64,000 bases of DNA from Parabacteroides sp. (lineage in GTDB: Bacteria; Bacteroidota; Bacteroidia; Bacteroidales; Tannerellaceae), in assembly GCA_028707405.1 (NCBI GenBank), contig JAQWBH010000001.1, positions 32,735-96,734 of the forward strand. Reading direction: 5' to 3'. The position numbers and the translations under genes are program-made. Below are positions 7,711-16,761 of this stretch, piece by piece (within the stretch, counting starts at the first letter, position 1; the number at the start of each line of letters is the position of its first letter). Below the pieces are notes generated by a model, which was given only the letters and a program-made list of their open reading frames with translations, did no database searches and was not told the DNA's origin.

Positions 7711-8228
7711 TGGCTGTAGATATAGGCTTTTCTAAATCTGCGGTAGGTGTAGGCGCTGAAGATCTTTTCGAACCGATGATTCTGAAGGTCGGAGCAAATG
7801 CCACCGCTGCTAAAATGTTACCCGGAATTGCTGTAATTCGTGATACAAACGATTACAGCGTGAAGGAATATGGAAGTACCGGAAGTGCGGTGGTTGGCGT
7901 TCTTGGATGGGAGGCGACCCCCAATGACTTCAGGCCCGCGTCAAGAGATACAGCGTATGCAATCGGGAAAGAATGTGCTGTTCACTACGGACCTGGTAAA
8001 ATCAGGATGAGATTAGCTGCCTCCCAAACGATTGTAAAAGGCGATATGCTGACACCCACCACCGATGGATATCTCATCAAGGCTACAATCAACGGCGTTG
8101 TTTCGGTAGTGGAGTCAGGCAGTGCAACCGATAGCACTGGAAACAGCGACGTATACGCTGAAGCTCTTGAAACTGTATCGACTGGCGCTGGTGAAACTGC
8201 CGGGATATTTGTATTCAGGCTGAGGTGA
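7710..8228 (+). CDS. Capsid decoration / stabilising protein
   Basis: 172 aa, located between protease/scaffold and the major capsid gene, the usual place for a head decoration protein. The sequence is small-residue and beta-rich (MILKVGANATAAKMLPGIAV, GSAVVGVLGW, AASQTIVKGDMLTPTTDGYL), similar to DUF2190 or structural-cement proteins. It would bind the outside of HK97-fold capsids. Assignment is from composition and gene order. Confidence 0.65.
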   Translation: MAVDIGFSKSAVGVGAEDLFEPMILKVGANATAAKMLPGIAVIRDTNDYSVKEYGSTGSAVVGVLGWEATPNDFRPASRDTAYAIGKECAVHYGPGKIRMRLAASQTIVKGDMLTPTTDGYLIKATINGVVSVVESGSATDSTGNSDVYAEALETVSTGAGETAGIFVFRLR

Positions 8229-8234
8229 TCAAAA

Positions 8235-9158
8235 ATGTCAATAGCACTTTCTGATATTGAACTTAACTGGAATGGAAAATGCGCTGAAGTTCTTTTCCAC
8301 CCGTATGTTGCTAAAATGGCAATGCCCCTAGATTCGGAATCTTCCGGCCAGGGGATCGGAATGAGGAAATATAAGGGGCTGGCGTGGGCGGCTGGGTATG
8401 GAGGCCGTACCGATGTAAAACTTAAATTTGATGTTGAAACTCCACATATCGGCTCAGTCGATTACACAGTTCCTATCCAACAGACATCCAGATATGTAGA
8501 ACGTGGAGATTGGGAAGCATACCTCCTGAGAGGCATCAATGCAACAAACGGAATAGCTACTCAGATGCTTGGAGAAATTCAGGACCTACAGAACTATACC
8601 GTACTTCAGGGGTGGGCTCCAGATAATACAAATTATGTAACCCTGGGAATGTACCAGGTGGCTCGGAATTCGGCAGCTGGGTCATCGTTTGGCACATACA
8701 ACGGGGCACTTTCTACAGTCGGAACTCTTATAGGCATGTTGCAGAGTGACAAAATATACTCTGATGATGGATACAACCTGTTCATCAATCCGACTCAAAA
8801 ACAGAAGCTTGTAGCCTCTAATTCTCCTAACTCCGGCGTTCGTGAATGGGGTCAGGTTATAGACGCACTCAATGAGCAGACCGATAACTACGGCGGTGTA
8901 AAGCCTGGAAGGATTATCTCAACCCCGTGTATCACGGCTGGAACGTGTATGGTTGCTCCTGTTGCCTCTGAGATCAACAGGAAATACTTCGAATTGATCG
9001 AGGCACAGTCGGTATACAATAACATCTGGTATGAAGACGGGAACACATTGGACGGAAACATTAAATGTAGACAGGTATCCTCGATATTCCCAACTTTCCC
9101 CGGACTCGGAGCGGACAACAAGACCGATGCAGTCGCTATAGGCACAACCGTAACTTAA
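8235..9158 (+). CDS. Major capsid protein (HK97 fold)
   Basis: 307 aa, downstream of protease/scaffold and decoration genes. Features fit HK97-fold capsid proteins of the encapsulin-like or DUF2184-like group: an extended-loop region (WAAGYGGRTDVKLKFDVETP), a long spine helix (ERGDWEAYLLRGINATNGIA), an A-domain DGYNLFINPTQKQKL, and a late ISTPCITAGTCMVAP strand. No separate delta domain is obvious at the N-terminus, consistent with a separate scaffold fused to the protease. Confidence 0.8.
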   Translation: MSIALSDIELNWNGKCAEVLFHPYVAKMAMPLDSESSGQGIGMRKYKGLAWAAGYGGRTDVKLKFDVETPHIGSVDYTVPIQQTSRYVERGDWEAYLLRGINATNGIATQMLGEIQDLQNYTVLQGWAPDNTNYVTLGMYQVARNSAAGSSFGTYNGALSTVGTLIGMLQSDKIYSDDGYNLFINPTQKQKLVASNSPNSGVREWGQVIDALNEQTDNYGGVKPGRIISTPCITAGTCMVAPVASEINRKYFELIEAQSVYNNIWYEDGNTLDGNIKCRQVSSIFPTFPGLGADNKTDAVAIGTTVT

Positions 9159-9171
9159 ACGAGGTTGTGTT

Positions 9172-9597
9172 ATGGCACTCTCCCTTTCCGATGCGATTTT
9201 AGCAGAGTCATTTTTTACGGTTACCGTAGGGATTGGAAGCAAAATTACAAATGAACAATTAGTCTCCTTGCAGTCTCTCGTCGCTGATGATGTTAATAAT
9301 TTCGTCGGAAATCGAGCAATTACAGTTGATGTAAAAACGAGAATTACAGCGTGTTTTATTTTAGATTTATATGCAAATCGAAGCGGGAAAGGAACAATAA
9401 TTCAGGAGTCTGTAACTGACGCTTCTTGGAAATCCCAGGTAAGAACAAGTTCTCAGTACATGGATCGGGCATACACACTTCGAGGCAATGTTGATAGTAC
9501 TCTTCCAGACGAGTTTGACCTGTCAGGTGTTACCCGAGACGATGCATCAATAGCGATGGAGCGAGACAATGAACTTTCCAGACTCCTGTTCAATTGA
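9172..9597 (+). CDS. Head-tail connector (adaptor) protein
   Basis: 141 aa, mostly helical, directly after the capsid gene, as gp6-like/DUF4054 adaptors are. It contains DVKTRITACFILDLYANRSG and a C-terminal acidic helix. It would dock on the portal ring. A GAGG ribosome binding site precedes the ATG. It overlaps the next gene by 29 nt. Assigned by position and length. Confidence 0.6.
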   Translation: MALSLSDAILAESFFTVTVGIGSKITNEQLVSLQSLVADDVNNFVGNRAITVDVKTRITACFILDLYANRSGKGTIIQESVTDASWKSQVRTSSQYMDRAYTLRGNVDSTLPDEFDLSGVTRDDASIAMERDNELSRLLFN

Positions 9598-9886
9598 ACC
9601 CGCCATCTCAAATGATGGATACGACCCCACATATGGCACAGCAATTACTTCAGAGTGCCGTTATACCGAAGCCTCCGAAAATACAACCGGAGGTTCGGGA
9701 TTAGTTTTCTCAGCATGGTTAGGTCTTCCCCCTGGCACTACAATTACACCAGCTTCGAGAATAACTCTGACAGATGGAAGTAAACCTCCGATTGTAAAAA
9801 TTAGGGACGTTAAGAGGCTGTCTGATAATGAAATAGAGTATATCAGAGTTACATTAGGCATTTCAAGTGAACGAGGGGGAGTCTAA
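9569..9886 (+). CDS. Head closure / stopper protein
   Basis: 105 aa, with a beta-barrel-like pattern: an early C-S-I-E-P, then RYTEASENTTGG, ASRITLTDGSKPPIVKI and a final EIEYIRVTLG strand. This matches head completion proteins (gp16/SPP1-type) that close the connector channel. It overlaps both neighbours (TAATG at 9886), showing tight coupling within the head-to-tail block. Confidence 0.55.
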   Translation: MNFPDSCSIEPAISNDGYDPTYGTAITSECRYTEASENTTGGSGLVFSAWLGLPPGTTITPASRITLTDGSKPPIVKIRDVKRLSDNEIEYIRVTLGISSERGGV

Positions 9887-10227
9887 TGATAATAGATGAG
9901 ATTTCTCTGATTTTAAAAAATGTAGAGCAGGCAGCAATTAAGGCAGTAGATGATACAGTCGAAGAAATCTACACCGTTTCGACTGAAAACTTCTGCCCAG
10001 TTGATAAAGAGGACCTGAAACATTCTGCTAAAAACGAACTTGTTGAGGATACCAGCACCTCCCATATCAGAGAACTTTCATACGGCACCGATCATGCAAT
10101 TTACGTTCATGAAATTTTAACAATGTACCATCCTCATGGATCAGCAAAATACTTGGAAAAACCTGTGACCATATACACTCCAAAACTCGCAGAGAACGTA
10201 AAAATAGCAATGGAGAAGACGCTGTGA
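9886..10227 (+). CDS. HK97 gp10-like neck protein
   Basis: 113 aa. The pattern C-P-V-D-K-E-D-L-K-H-S followed by YGTDHAIYVHE and a late H-P-H-G-S-A-K-Y-L is the usual one for HK97 gp10-like tail completion/neck proteins (PVDTG.L..S, Y...vE.GT). The gene is in the usual order after head closure and before tail terminator, and overlaps the next gene by 4 nt. Confidence 0.65.
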   Translation: MIIDEISLILKNVEQAAIKAVDDTVEEIYTVSTENFCPVDKEDLKHSAKNELVEDTSTSHIRELSYGTDHAIYVHEILTMYHPHGSAKYLEKPVTIYTPKLAENVKIAMEKTL

Positions 10228-10616
10228 CTCTCAGCACATATCTTGAAGATCTTGCAACGTACCTCCAAACACAGGGATATGGTACGTTTGGAACTTCGAT
10301 ACTCATTGGATATGTTGAGGGCGCATCAAATACAATTTATCTTACTACATATGGCGGTTCTGAATATCAAGCTATAAAATCTGGTGAAGAAGACGTAATT
10401 AATCCCGATTTTCAAATTTTAATTAGAAATTCAACTCAAAAAACTGCAATCACTACATCCTCTGCTGTTTATAAACTACTCCGAAAAAAAGTAGAGTGGA
10501 CCCTAGGATCAACTCATTTTATGTCTTTATACGCTAAGGGCCCCCCGATTTTTATTAGAAAGACAGATTCCGGATATTACGAATATTCAGTCAATTATAC
10601 AGCTTTAATATATTAA
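10224..10616 (+). CDS. Tail terminator protein
   Basis: 130 aa, located between the neck protein and the tail tube. It resembles minor capsid/tail terminator proteins (lambda gpU-like): YLEDLATYLQTQGYGT at the N-terminus, a central PDFQILIRN strand and a final YEYSVNYTALIY strand. It would cap the tail tube during assembly. It starts with GTG overlapping the previous stop codon. Confidence 0.6.
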   Translation: MTLSTYLEDLATYLQTQGYGTFGTSILIGYVEGASNTIYLTTYGGSEYQAIKSGEEDVINPDFQILIRNSTQKTAITTSSAVYKLLRKKVEWTLGSTHFMSLYAKGPPIFIRKTDSGYYEYSVNYTALIY

Positions 10617-10633
10617 CAAGGACGTGAAAACAA

Positions 10634-11323
10634 ATGACACTAGCATATGCATGGCAAGAAATCGTCACTACGTATATTAGCGCGGCAGGGGTTTCAACGG
10701 TAGTTGGGGAAGTTACTACTGTTCCCTCGCCATCTGTAAAACGTGATACAATAGAAGTTACTTCTCAAAGTTCACATGGATTCAAAGAGTTTATTAATGG
10801 GATGAAAGAGGGAGACGAAATTGAATTCAAGATGAATGATATCTCGTCTGACCCAGGTCAAATGGCATTATCAGCCGCGGCAACTGCTGGAGAAACCGGG
10901 ACCATCGTTTTAACATTTCTAAATGGCCAGTCAGTTTCATTCCCCGCGCTAATTGAAGGATTTTATCTCGGTGAAGACAGCAAAGCCGCTTCAAACTCAT
11001 GTAAAATGAAAATCACAGGCGACATTGTAAGGAGCACCACTCCAGTTCAACTTTCAGCATTGACTACCACAGCCGGAACTCTCCTCCCCACGTTTGCCGC
11101 GGGAACATATCTGTACACAGTCACTGCAACTACTGCTACTGTTACTGTCACACCTACTAGCGTAGGTGCGTCAATTATGGTAAATGGTACAACTGTTGCT
11201 TCGGGAAGCCCATCAGGTGCAATAAATGTAGTATCTGGCGGTGTAAAAGAAATTAATATCGCAGTTTCTAAAGCTGGAAGTACTCCGTCGGTGTACAAAA
11301 TCGTTGCCAGTAAAGCAACATAA
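10634..11323 (+). CDS. Major tail tube protein with C-terminal Ig/cadherin-like domain
   Basis: 229 aa. Residues 1-135 match lambda gpV-like tube proteins (KRDTIEVTSQSSHGFKEFI, GMKEGDEIEFKMN, VSFPALIEGFYLGEDSKAA). Residues about 145-229 look like a cadherin-like beta-sandwich module (PTFAAGTYLYTVTATTATVT, VTPTSVGASIMVNGTTVASG), a decoration common on siphovirus tube proteins. The outer domain probably decorates the tail surface. Confidence 0.75.
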   Translation: MTLAYAWQEIVTTYISAAGVSTVVGEVTTVPSPSVKRDTIEVTSQSSHGFKEFINGMKEGDEIEFKMNDISSDPGQMALSAAATAGETGTIVLTFLNGQSVSFPALIEGFYLGEDSKAASNSCKMKITGDIVRSTTPVQLSALTTTAGTLLPTFAAGTYLYTVTATTATVTVTPTSVGASIMVNGTTVASGSPSGAINVVSGGVKEINIAVSKAGSTPSVYKIVASKAT

Positions 11324-11335
11324 GGAGTCTAAAAA

Positions 11336-11716
11336 ATGGTTGCACACGAAGTTCCCTTCGTTGGGAACTCTTTTCTTTTATATAATTGGAGAAATATTAA
11401 TATTTTCTTCAATGAGTATGATCTGAAAACGCTTGATGAATTTGATACGTTTTGGAAAACACGCCCCGGCACTTTTACATTTGAGGATTATAACAAGATC
11501 GTTTCAATTGGGCTTCAGAGAAAAGATCAGGTAGTTTCGGCAGAGAAAGTTGACGAGTTGGTAGGGGAATACGTAGACAACAACTCGCTTAATGATCTCT
11601 TAGCTACTGTATACAAAGCTCAAATGTCATCGCTTGTAAATGCGGATGTTCCGGGGGAATTGAAGGGGGAGATGAAGGTGAAGCCCCCGAGACCTTCGAA
11701 GAACTCATCAAAGTAA
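11336..11716 (+). CDS. Tail assembly chaperone, upstream frame (gpG-like)
   Basis: 126 aa, between tail tube and tape measure, where lambda gpG/gpGT-type chaperones lie. The start of the protein is aromatic (YNWRNINIFFNEYDLK) and the C-terminus ends in a Gly/Pro/Lys-rich tail. The tail spans two runs of five G at about 11651-11670. A -1 shift there enters the next ORF, giving the long product needed in tail assembly. The ribosome binding site is AAGGAGTCT. Confidence 0.65.
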   Translation: MVAHEVPFVGNSFLLYNWRNINIFFNEYDLKTLDEFDTFWKTRPGTFTFEDYNKIVSIGLQRKDQVVSAEKVDELVGEYVDNNSLNDLLATVYKAQMSSLVNADVPGELKGEMKVKPPRPSKNSSK

Positions 11717-11991
11717 TGCAAAAATCGATGTATAGATTTTGCGACGTGAACTATATAGATTTCTGGGAATACACACCTGCTGAATCCGATGCAATGCTGA
11801 AAATCGCTCAGGACAAATTTGAGTATGACATCACAGAACGAGCAATACTCTTGATGTGGATTGCAAATGCTCCCCATGCATCGAAGAAAAATGACCAACT
11901 GTTTGAAATTAATGACTTCCTGCCGGATTTCCTGAAACATGAACCGACCTATGAAGAAATTGCAGCAGCCTGGTTGAATGCAGCCAAATGA
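11716..11991 (+). CDS. Tail assembly chaperone, downstream frame (gpT-like, made by -1 frameshift)
   Basis: The frame has an ATG at 11716, but it extends further upstream without a stop, reading GIEGGDEGEAPETFEELIKV before the ATG. This is the -1 frame of the previous gene, and shifting at CCGGGGGAA or AAGGGGGAG (11651-11670) would fuse the two. Its own ATG has no good ribosome binding site. The 91-aa region (DVNYIDFWEYTPAESDAMLK, LLMWIANAPHASKKN) is gpT-like in position. Frameshifting is inferred from frame relation and gene order. Confidence 0.6.
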   Translation: MQKSMYRFCDVNYIDFWEYTPAESDAMLKIAQDKFEYDITERAILLMWIANAPHASKKNDQLFEINDFLPDFLKHEPTYEEIAAAWLNAAK

Positions 11992-12076
11992 TGAACGGTG
12001 ATTTTGTGGTTTTTAACCTATTTAGTGTAGCCTTAGAGTGCTTAATTGTAGTAGAAACACATAGGGGGATAAGCCG

Positions 12077-15000
12077 GTGGTAGAACTCGACGGAATTTCC
12101 GTAAAAATTGGAATTAAAAACGAGTTTTCAAGTTCACTGCCCGCTATTACCTCTGGATTAAATACCGTACAAAATCAATTTAAGACCGCAGGCACTTCAA
12201 TTCAGAAAAGCTTCGGGGACTCGATAACTAAATCATTTTCTTCGCTTGGTTCGTCGGCTGTAAAGAGTATTACAAGCACATTTTCAGGTATTGGGGGGAA
12301 GATAACCTCTTCTCTATCCAGTGCGAAATCTGCACTTACAGGATTTTCAAAAAACGTTCAGGATTCATTCAAAGGTTTGTCATCAATAAAAACAAGCGTT
12401 CAAGGTACATTTTCCGGTATTGGAAAAACAATATCATCCTCGTTATCTGGAATTAAAACTAGTATAACCGGTTCGTTTTCCGGGATTGGAGATAAAATAT
12501 CCTCTTCACTGACCGGGATTAAAAATAATATCACAAGTTCATTTTCGGGTATTGGAACTAAGATAACGTCTTCATTGTCTAATGTTAAGAAGAGTATTAC
12601 AAGTTCATTTTCTGGCATCGGAAATAGTTTGAAAACCTCCCTAAGCGGAGCATTTAATTCGGTTACAAATTCTGTAACTTCATTAGGCACTTCAATAAAA
12701 ACTAAAATAACCGGTGCATTTACTGGAATTAAAGATAAAATTGCTTCATCGTTTTCTGGAATTAAAGATAAAATATCGTCTGACTTATCTTCTGCAAAAT
12801 CAAGTATACTTTCCTTTGCGAACTCTGCCAAGGGTGGATTTGATAAGGTAGTTGCCGCTGGGCAGACCGTCCAGGATAAGATGGGGTTAGTTGGGATTGC
12901 AATAACTACAGTCTTCACTACGAAGTTAAAAGATGCAATTTCGTCGGCAACATCTATTTTTATGGGATTTGACGACACAATGCGTCAAGTTCAGGCCATT
13001 ACAGGTACCGCTGGAGATCAGTTTGACTCTTTGACATCCCAGGCTCGATTATTGGGCGCTACGACCTCCTATTCTGCACAAGACGCATCCGAAGCCATGA
13101 CCTATTTGGGTCAAGCCGGTTTTACATCTAATCAAATTTTATCTGCAATGCCTGCGACTCTGAATCTCGCCCGCGCATCAATGACTGAACTCGGAACCAC
13201 AGCCGACATCATGAGTAATATCATGAATGGGTTCCAGATTTCAGCAGATGATACCGGTAGAGCAGCCGATGTTCTTTCAAAAGCCGCAAATGCAACTAAC
13301 ACAGACGTAACCGGTTTAGGCGAGGCAATGAAATATGCTGCCCCGCTTGCTCATCAAATGGGGTGGAGCTTAGAAGAGACAGCAGCAGCAGCCGGGATGC
13401 TTTCAAACGCTGGTATTAAATCGGATATGGCAGGAACCGTTCTTAGAAATTCAATTACTAGGCTAATTGCACCCACTGATAAAATAGTCATGATTCTGGA
13501 AAAATATGGAATTTCCATAGATATGGTAAATCCCAAAACCCACAGCCTAGCTCAAATTTTAGATACCCTCACTGCTGCTGGTGTGACATCTGGAAATATG
13601 ATGTCGATTTTTGGTATGAGGGCAGGCCCTGGAATGATGGCACTTGTAAATCAGGGGACGGGTGCCCTTAAAAATATGAATCAAACGTTGCTGGATTCCG
13701 GGGGATATGCTCAGGAATCCGCAGATAAAATGGACGCTGGATGGGGCGGTGTAGTCCGAGTGATGGATGACACCATTGAAGCCTTGCAGCTTTCATTTGG
13801 AAGTGCATTTGCTGCAATTTTAACTCCCATCGTAAGTGTTGTTTCTACGGTTGGATATGCCATATCTCAACTTCCAGCCCCTATAATTTACGTGGCTTCC
13901 GCTCTCGCACTAGCCGGAGTTGCAGCAGGCACGATGTTCTTATCAATGGCCGCATTGCCAACTATCGTGAGGACGTTGACATCACTTGTAGCAGCAGCCA
14001 CCGGGGAATTCCTTACGTATTCTGTGGCGGTATATACAGCTACCGGGGCTACGACTTTAATGGATGCTGCCTTTGCGCTTAATACCATGTCGTTATCGGG
14101 TATTGCCACCGGAGCAGCAGCCGCAGTTACATCCTTAACGTTTGTTTCAGTCGCGGAATCCATTGCCACGGCTACTACATGGGCAGCTACAGCGGCGTTT
14201 AGTGCCTTAGATATCGCAATCGGGATTCTCACGTCACCAGTTACTATTATTATTGCAGCTATAGCAGCTTTGGGTCTCGCTCTATACGAATTCAACGAAC
14301 GGACACAAATTGTATCCAAAACGTGGGAAACTCTTCAAGATCTATGGACAATCGGAGCATACTATATCGGAAATATATTCGACGAACTGAAAGATTCAAT
14401 CTCTGGCGCGGTAGATGCAATATCCGGGTATCTTCATGATCTAATCGATGATACTGCAATCGGTGACTTTGTAGATTCTATTACAAGTGCTTATGAAAAG
14501 GTATCCAGCTTCTTTGGAGATACCAAGAGTTCCATTCATGATACAGCCGAATCTATTCGTGAAGACGAAGCAAAGACCGCAGAAGGTGCTGCCAATGTTC
14601 AAAAATCCATTGAACAGGCGAATAGCGGGATTGTAACATCTTATAATACAGTGGATAAAGAAACCGGGGAAACCTATGCTTCAATGATTGAAAATGCGGA
14701 TAGTGTCTCAGAAAGTGCGACATCTGCATCTGATAGTGTAACAACTTCGAATAGTAATATTGCTTCCTCCAGTGAAGGGGTCGTGGCTGCAAATAATAAT
14801 GTCGCTGCTTCGAGTTCTGGAGTTGTTGATGGAAATAATAATATTGTATCTTCTAATGATAATTTAATTTCTTCGAATAATGCAGTTACAGCGTCTTCTC
14901 CTAAAATCACCTATACACTCGATCAAACAGATATAGCTTCCATCTCAGACCCTACAAAAGGAAAAGAATTCGTAACGGCTGACACTCTTAATAAGGGTCT

Positions 15001-16747
15001 TGAATTAGCTGACGGATCAATGTTAAAATTCAATGGATCTGGAGAACTTGTAATAGAAACATTGGATGGAATTCAAAAACGGCTGTACGATATAGGGAAT
15101 ACGAGTTTAGACACCGCTGACAGTAAAAAAATATGGTCAATTACGGATAATTACACCGAAACTGACGGAAAATATGTTAATACTGGACCAGTTAACAAGA
15201 TTTCTCTTGCTCAGGCTTCTGCGGCTGCTGAAGAAGAAGAAGCTTATCAGAAAACACCTGAATACACAGAAGCGCAGTGGATACTAGATCATCCAAGAGA
15301 TTCAGTTGTTCATGTGAAATCACAAGCTGGGGCCGGGGGTCGTGCTCCTAAAATCGCTGACAAATATTCTAACTTGCAAGTAAATGACATGCTGGTTGAT
15401 AAAAATAAACAGGATGTCATTGAATCAAATACAATCACCGTAGGGGGAGCTACAGGGCAGGCATCCATTGAAAGAGGGCAAAATTATGCATCCGGCATCC
15501 TGATTAAAGGGCAGGGAAAATCAACAATTGCAAACCCCGAGAAATACGCCGACGCACAAAAAGAGCAGACACAGAAAGAGATGTTTTCCGGGGGAATTTC
15601 AGGTTTCCTCGGAAAAGCTCCGGCCGGTGTTCCAACTGAATATGATCGAGTTACAGAGTCCCTACGAAATGCAAATGGTGAAATTGACATATTCGGGAAA
15701 GCTGTTCAGTGGGTAGGCGGACTAAGTGTATCTGGAGTTGTAACCAGTATTACAGGTGTAGGCGTAGCTAGTGGATCAGCTACTGATAAATCTAATGTGA
15801 TGGGAAAGTCACTCAAAAGTCAAAATTATATTTCTCTTTCTGGAATTGTTAACTCAATCAAAGGGATCGGAAGTGAAGAAACCACCGCTGGTGGAAAGGC
15901 AGTTGAGCATAAAGGGAAACTCAGTTCATTGGTAAGTACTAAATTTTCGGGGCTGTGGGGGCAGATACGAGGAGTTGGAAGTGAACAGACGACCGCTTCT
16001 GGAAAGGGAACCACGCATAAAGGTATCCTTGACAGACTAGGTGGTACTCGTATGGGGTCTGTAATTAGTCAAATTACTGGAATTGGATCACAGCAGACCA
16101 CCGCGTCAGGAAAGGGAACCGCCCACAAAAGTATTCTGGATAGGATTAATGGTTCCAAGATGGGGACTATAATTGGCCAGATCACTGGCATAGGCACGCA
16201 GCAGGACACATCTACTGGAAAAGGATCAACACATAAGGGCATACTTGATAGAATTAATGACTCAAAAATGGGATCTGTAATTGGTCAAATATTTGGAGTA
16301 GGTACAGAATCGGATACATCCAAAGGCAAAGCTGGTTTTTTTAAATCCGGCCTTGATATACTAAATTCTACCTCGATGGGTTCGGTGATTGGTCAAATAT
16401 TTGGAGTCGGCACCGAATCGGACACGTCAAAATTAAAAGCTGGCTTCCTGCAAAGTGCATTAAACCTTGTTAATTCAGTCTCATTTTCCGGATTATTAAC
16501 TGCTATTGGCAATGTAGGTTCCGCGTTGGATGGATTGATTACGCGTGCTAAAAACATGTACGAGCGAGTTACAGATTATGTATTCGGAGCGGATAACGCA
16601 AGTTCAGGCGGGTCATCTAATAAGAGCACAGTGACAACCAATAACAATAACAAAACCACAAACACTACCAACAACAACATTACGATCAAAACATATGCGA
16701 CTGAAAGCAACACTACAAAGTGGGTAAAGCGGGCTACTGGAAATTAA
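12077..16747 (+). CDS. Tape measure protein, 1556 aa
   Basis: This is the tail-length ruler. The N-terminal 220 residues are a series of S-F-S-G-I-G-x-K-I-x-S-S-L repeats of about 20 residues. Residues about 290-530 match the TIGR01760/PhageMin_Tail domain (MGFDDTMRQVQAITGTAGDQ, then QDASEAMTYLGQAGFTSNQI). Hydrophobic segments follow at about 595-740. Near 1250-1490 come about six 40-residue repeats with T-x-H-K-G-I-L-D-R and G-S-V-I-G-Q-I motifs. At about 0.15 nm per residue (known for tape measures), the tail would be roughly 230 nm. GTG start with an AGGGGG site upstream. Confidence 0.92.
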   Translation: MVELDGISVKIGIKNEFSSSLPAITSGLNTVQNQFKTAGTSIQKSFGDSITKSFSSLGSSAVKSITSTFSGIGGKITSSLSSAKSALTGFSKNVQDSFKGLSSIKTSVQGTFSGIGKTISSSLSGIKTSITGSFSGIGDKISSSLTGIKNNITSSFSGIGTKITSSLSNVKKSITSSFSGIGNSLKTSLSGAFNSVTNSVTSLGTSIKTKITGAFTGIKDKIASSFSGIKDKISSDLSSAKSSILSFANSAKGGFDKVVAAGQTVQDKMGLVGIAITTVFTTKLKDAISSATSIFMGFDDTMRQVQAITGTAGDQFDSLTSQARLLGATTSYSAQDASEAMTYLGQAGFTSNQILSAMPATLNLARASMTELGTTADIMSNIMNGFQISADDTGRAADVLSKAANATNTDVTGLGEAMKYAAPLAHQMGWSLEETAAAAGMLSNAGIKSDMAGTVLRNSITRLIAPTDKIVMILEKYGISIDMVNPKTHSLAQILDTLTAAGVTSGNMMSIFGMRAGPGMMALVNQGTGALKNMNQTLLDSGGYAQESADKMDAGWGGVVRVMDDTIEALQLSFGSAFAAILTPIVSVVSTVGYAISQLPAPIIYVASALALAGVAAGTMFLSMAALPTIVRTLTSLVAAATGEFLTYSVAVYTATGATTLMDAAFALNTMSLSGIATGAAAAVTSLTFVSVAESIATATTWAATAAFSALDIAIGILTSPVTIIIAAIAALGLALYEFNERTQIVSKTWETLQDLWTIGAYYIGNIFDELKDSISGAVDAISGYLHDLIDDTAIGDFVDSITSAYEKVSSFFGDTKSSIHDTAESIREDEAKTAEGAANVQKSIEQANSGIVTSYNTVDKETGETYASMIENADSVSESATSASDSVTTSNSNIASSSEGVVAANNNVAASSSGVVDGNNNIVSSNDNLISSNNAVTASSPKITYTLDQTDIASISDPTKGKEFVTADTLNKGLELADGSMLKFNGSGELVIETLDGIQKRLYDIGNTSLDTADSKKIWSITDNYTETDGKYVNTGPVNKISLAQASAAAEEEEAYQKTPEYTEAQWILDHPRDSVVHVKSQAGAGGRAPKIADKYSNLQVNDMLVDKNKQDVIESNTITVGGATGQASIERGQNYASGILIKGQGKSTIANPEKYADAQKEQTQKEMFSGGISGFLGKAPAGVPTEYDRVTESLRNANGEIDIFGKAVQWVGGLSVSGVVTSITGVGVASGSATDKSNVMGKSLKSQNYISLSGIVNSIKGIGSEETTAGGKAVEHKGKLSSLVSTKFSGLWGQIRGVGSEQTTASGKGTTHKGILDRLGGTRMGSVISQITGIGSQQTTASGKGTAHKSILDRINGSKMGTIIGQITGIGTQQDTSTGKGSTHKGILDRINDSKMGSVIGQIFGVGTESDTSKGKAGFFKSGLDILNSTSMGSVIGQIFGVGTESDTSKLKAGFLQSALNLVNSVSFSGLLTAIGNVGSALDGLITRAKNMYERVTDYVFGADNASSGGSSNKSTVTTNNNNKTTNTTNNNITIKTYATESNTTKWVKRATGN

Positions 16748-16761
16748 ATATGGAGTAAAAT

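Noticed and set aside
12400..12978. 192-aa minus-strand ORF opposite the tape measure
   Set aside because: Its repetitive Pro/Glu/Ile composition is the antisense of the tape measure repeats; no start signals.
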